Assembly: GCA_020073165.1 (NCBI GenBank)
Contig: JAIQFP010000004.1
Coordinates: 124,001-188,000 of the forward strand
Direction of reading: 5' to 3'
Length of the DNA: 64,000 nt
Source: Terriglobia bacterium
Lineage (GTDB): Bacteria > Acidobacteriota > Terriglobia > Terriglobales > Acidobacteriaceae
Shown here: in pieces, positions 62,914 through 64,000 of the stretch
How the letters are laid out: each line of letters begins with the position of its first letter
How positions within the stretch are numbered: position 1 is the first letter of the stretch
Program-made: the position numbers and the translations under genes
The notes under the pieces: generated by a model
The model's input: only the letters and a program-made list of their open reading frames with translations
Told to the model about the DNA's origin: nothing
Databases searched by the model: none

Positions 62914-64000
62914 TAATCCGCTCCTACCGGGGCCGCCTGCACTCTGGCGGGCGCCGTGAGGCGTACGGGCACGGCATTCGGCACCAACGCAATGATGGTT
63001 CCGAAAACCATTAACATCCAGCCTGCCCAGATCCACGGCACCATGGGATTCAAGTGTGCCTTGATGATAGGCCGGCCCGTGTCCTGGTTTAAGCCTTCAT
63101 AGACGAGATAAAGGTCTTTGACCAGGAGAAAATCCTCTTTCACCGTGGGGTGAATCTGCGGCATGGTCTGGGTTTGCTGGCTGGCTTTGTAGAAACGGCG
63201 CTCGGGGTACATGGTGTCGATCTGCTTGCCGTTCCGGAACACGTCAATAATGGCCCACTCACTGCCGTAGTTCGGTTTGTCTTCCTGGGTGTAGGAGCGG
63301 CACACCAGCGTGTACGGGCCAATCTGCATCTTGTCGCCGTAGCCCATCTCTTTTTCCTGGTCGAGATTGAAGGCCGAGCCCAGGAACCCGATGATCACCA
63401 CCGCCACGCCAAAATGCACGATGTAGCCCCCGTAACGGCGGGTGTTGCGGTGTCCCAGATGGACCATCGAGGCCAGCAGATTCTGGTGGGTGTGGCCCGA
63501 GATAACGCGGGCGCCACGGACAAATTCCGAAACCACGGTCAGTGCAACCAGGACGGCCAGCATGGCCGCCATCAGTGCGTAGAAGTAGGAAACATCAGCC
63601 CAGGGGCGCACCCCGAAAATCATCATCAGGACACCGACGAGAACCGCGCCGATCGCCGGCCACATGAAATTTCGCTTGATGCTCTCGGTGGAAGTCTTGC
63701 GCCACGCCAGCAGCGGGCCAACCGCGGTGAGCAGCAGCAGCAATAGCGCCACCGGAATTGCCACCTTGTTAAAGAAGGGCGGGCCGACCGTGACTTTCGT
63801 TCCTTGTACCCACTCCGAGAGGATGGGGAAAAGCGTTCCCCACAGCACCGTGAAACAGAACATCACAAACAGCAGATTATTGAACAGGAAGCTGGACTCG
63901 CGCGAAACGATCGACTCGAGTCTGTGCTCGCTGCGCAAATGAGTCCGGTTCTTCACGTAGAAGAAGGCGCACGTCGCAAAAATCAGGGCCAGGAAGCCGA
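62913..64000 (-). CDS. ccmF: CcmF, cytochrome c haem lyase, C-terminal part (cut by window edge)
   Basis: The open frame runs off the window end, so only the C-terminal 362 residues are visible: several membrane helices (VMFCFTVLWGTLFPILSEW, VAIPVALLLLLLTAVGPLLAW) and the periplasmic segment with HLGHRNTRRYGGYIVHFGVAVVI. The last helix is near residue 310. The catalytic WWD segment lies upstream of what is visible. CcmF joins haem to the apocytochrome with CcmH and CcmI. First gene of the operon in the window. Confidence 0.88.
   Translation of the reverse strand, partial: GFLALIFATCAFFYVKNRTHLRSEHRLESIVSRESSFLFNNLLFVMFCFTVLWGTLFPILSEWVQGTKVTVGPPFFNKVAIPVALLLLLLTAVGPLLAWRKTSTESIKRNFMWPAIGAVLVGVLMMIFGVRPWADVSYFYALMAAMLAVLVALTVVSEFVRGARVISGHTHQNLLASMVHLGHRNTRRYGGYIVHFGVAVVIIGFLGSAFNLDQEKEMGYGDKMQIGPYTLVCRSYTQEDKPNYGSEWAIIDVFRNGKQIDTMYPERRFYKASQQTQTMPQIHPTVKEDFLLVKDLYLVYEGLNQDTGRPIIKAHLNPMVPWIWAGWMLMVFGTIIALVPNAVPVRLTAPARVQAAPVGAD

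Overview
The window reads as a chromosomal segment of an Acidobacteriota bacterium, probably class Terriglobia. This is inferred from gene content, not from a marker gene. The signs are GC-rich DNA, three membrane Ser/Thr kinases fused to PD40/TolB propellers, a VWFA-related acidobacterial protein, an S55 (SpoIVB-type) protein, a bacterial LigD, DUF711, LemA modules, and intergenic DNA full of GC-rich hairpins and degenerate short repeats. There is no rRNA, tRNA, CRISPR array, prophage or transposase gene. The content is mostly housekeeping and envelope functions with a few accessory spots.

Layout. 1-9.3 kb: the end of a CPBP protease, a STAS/pseudo-receiver protein, and three tandem kinase-propeller genes coupled by ATGA overlaps; the first carries a one-base frameshift. 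9.3-19.8 kb: a CTP-synthase-like amidotransferase domain, two LemA modules (LemA with a GIDE protein, LemA with DUF2207), a kynureninase-like PLP enzyme, a PilZ-like protein, bacterioferritin and a lone cNMP-binding domain. 19.8-26.8 kb: LigD without its polymerase domain, small stress or NTF2-like proteins, a Nudix hydrolase, a structured RNA with a 20-codon micro-ORF (about 23.85-24.15 kb), DUF711, a TonB-C protein and a Phd/PIN toxin-antitoxin pair. 27-38.6 kb: UbiX, a ChaN-like protein, LarB, a BON protein, MarR-DoxX, a frameshifted adenosine-specific kinase next to purB, MarR-ClC channel, a trypsin-like protease, glutaredoxin and a cupin. 38.9-44 kb: ClpC and a LolD/LolC-E transporter. 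44-55.7 kb: an ICMT-like methyltransferase, a secreted propeller, the S55 protein, the VWA protein, a ZIP transporter, a four-helix-bundle gene inside inverted repeats, YchF, and M28 and M48 peptidases. 55.8-58.4 kb: a tandem duplication of a DUF4410-like gene with its leader, one copy broken. 58.6-64 kb: MoxR, HtpX and a cytochrome c maturation operon that runs off the window.

The most unusual signals are the micro-ORF RNA, three regulator genes (Phd, MarR, MarR) whose promoters predict leaderless mRNAs with operators at the promoter, the inverted-repeat-bounded four-helix gene, and palindromic repeats that have entered coding sequence (LolC/E, DUF2207, the Ccm-linked protein). Two single-base frameshifts in otherwise intact genes may be assembly errors. 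All family calls come from reading motifs; no database was searched.
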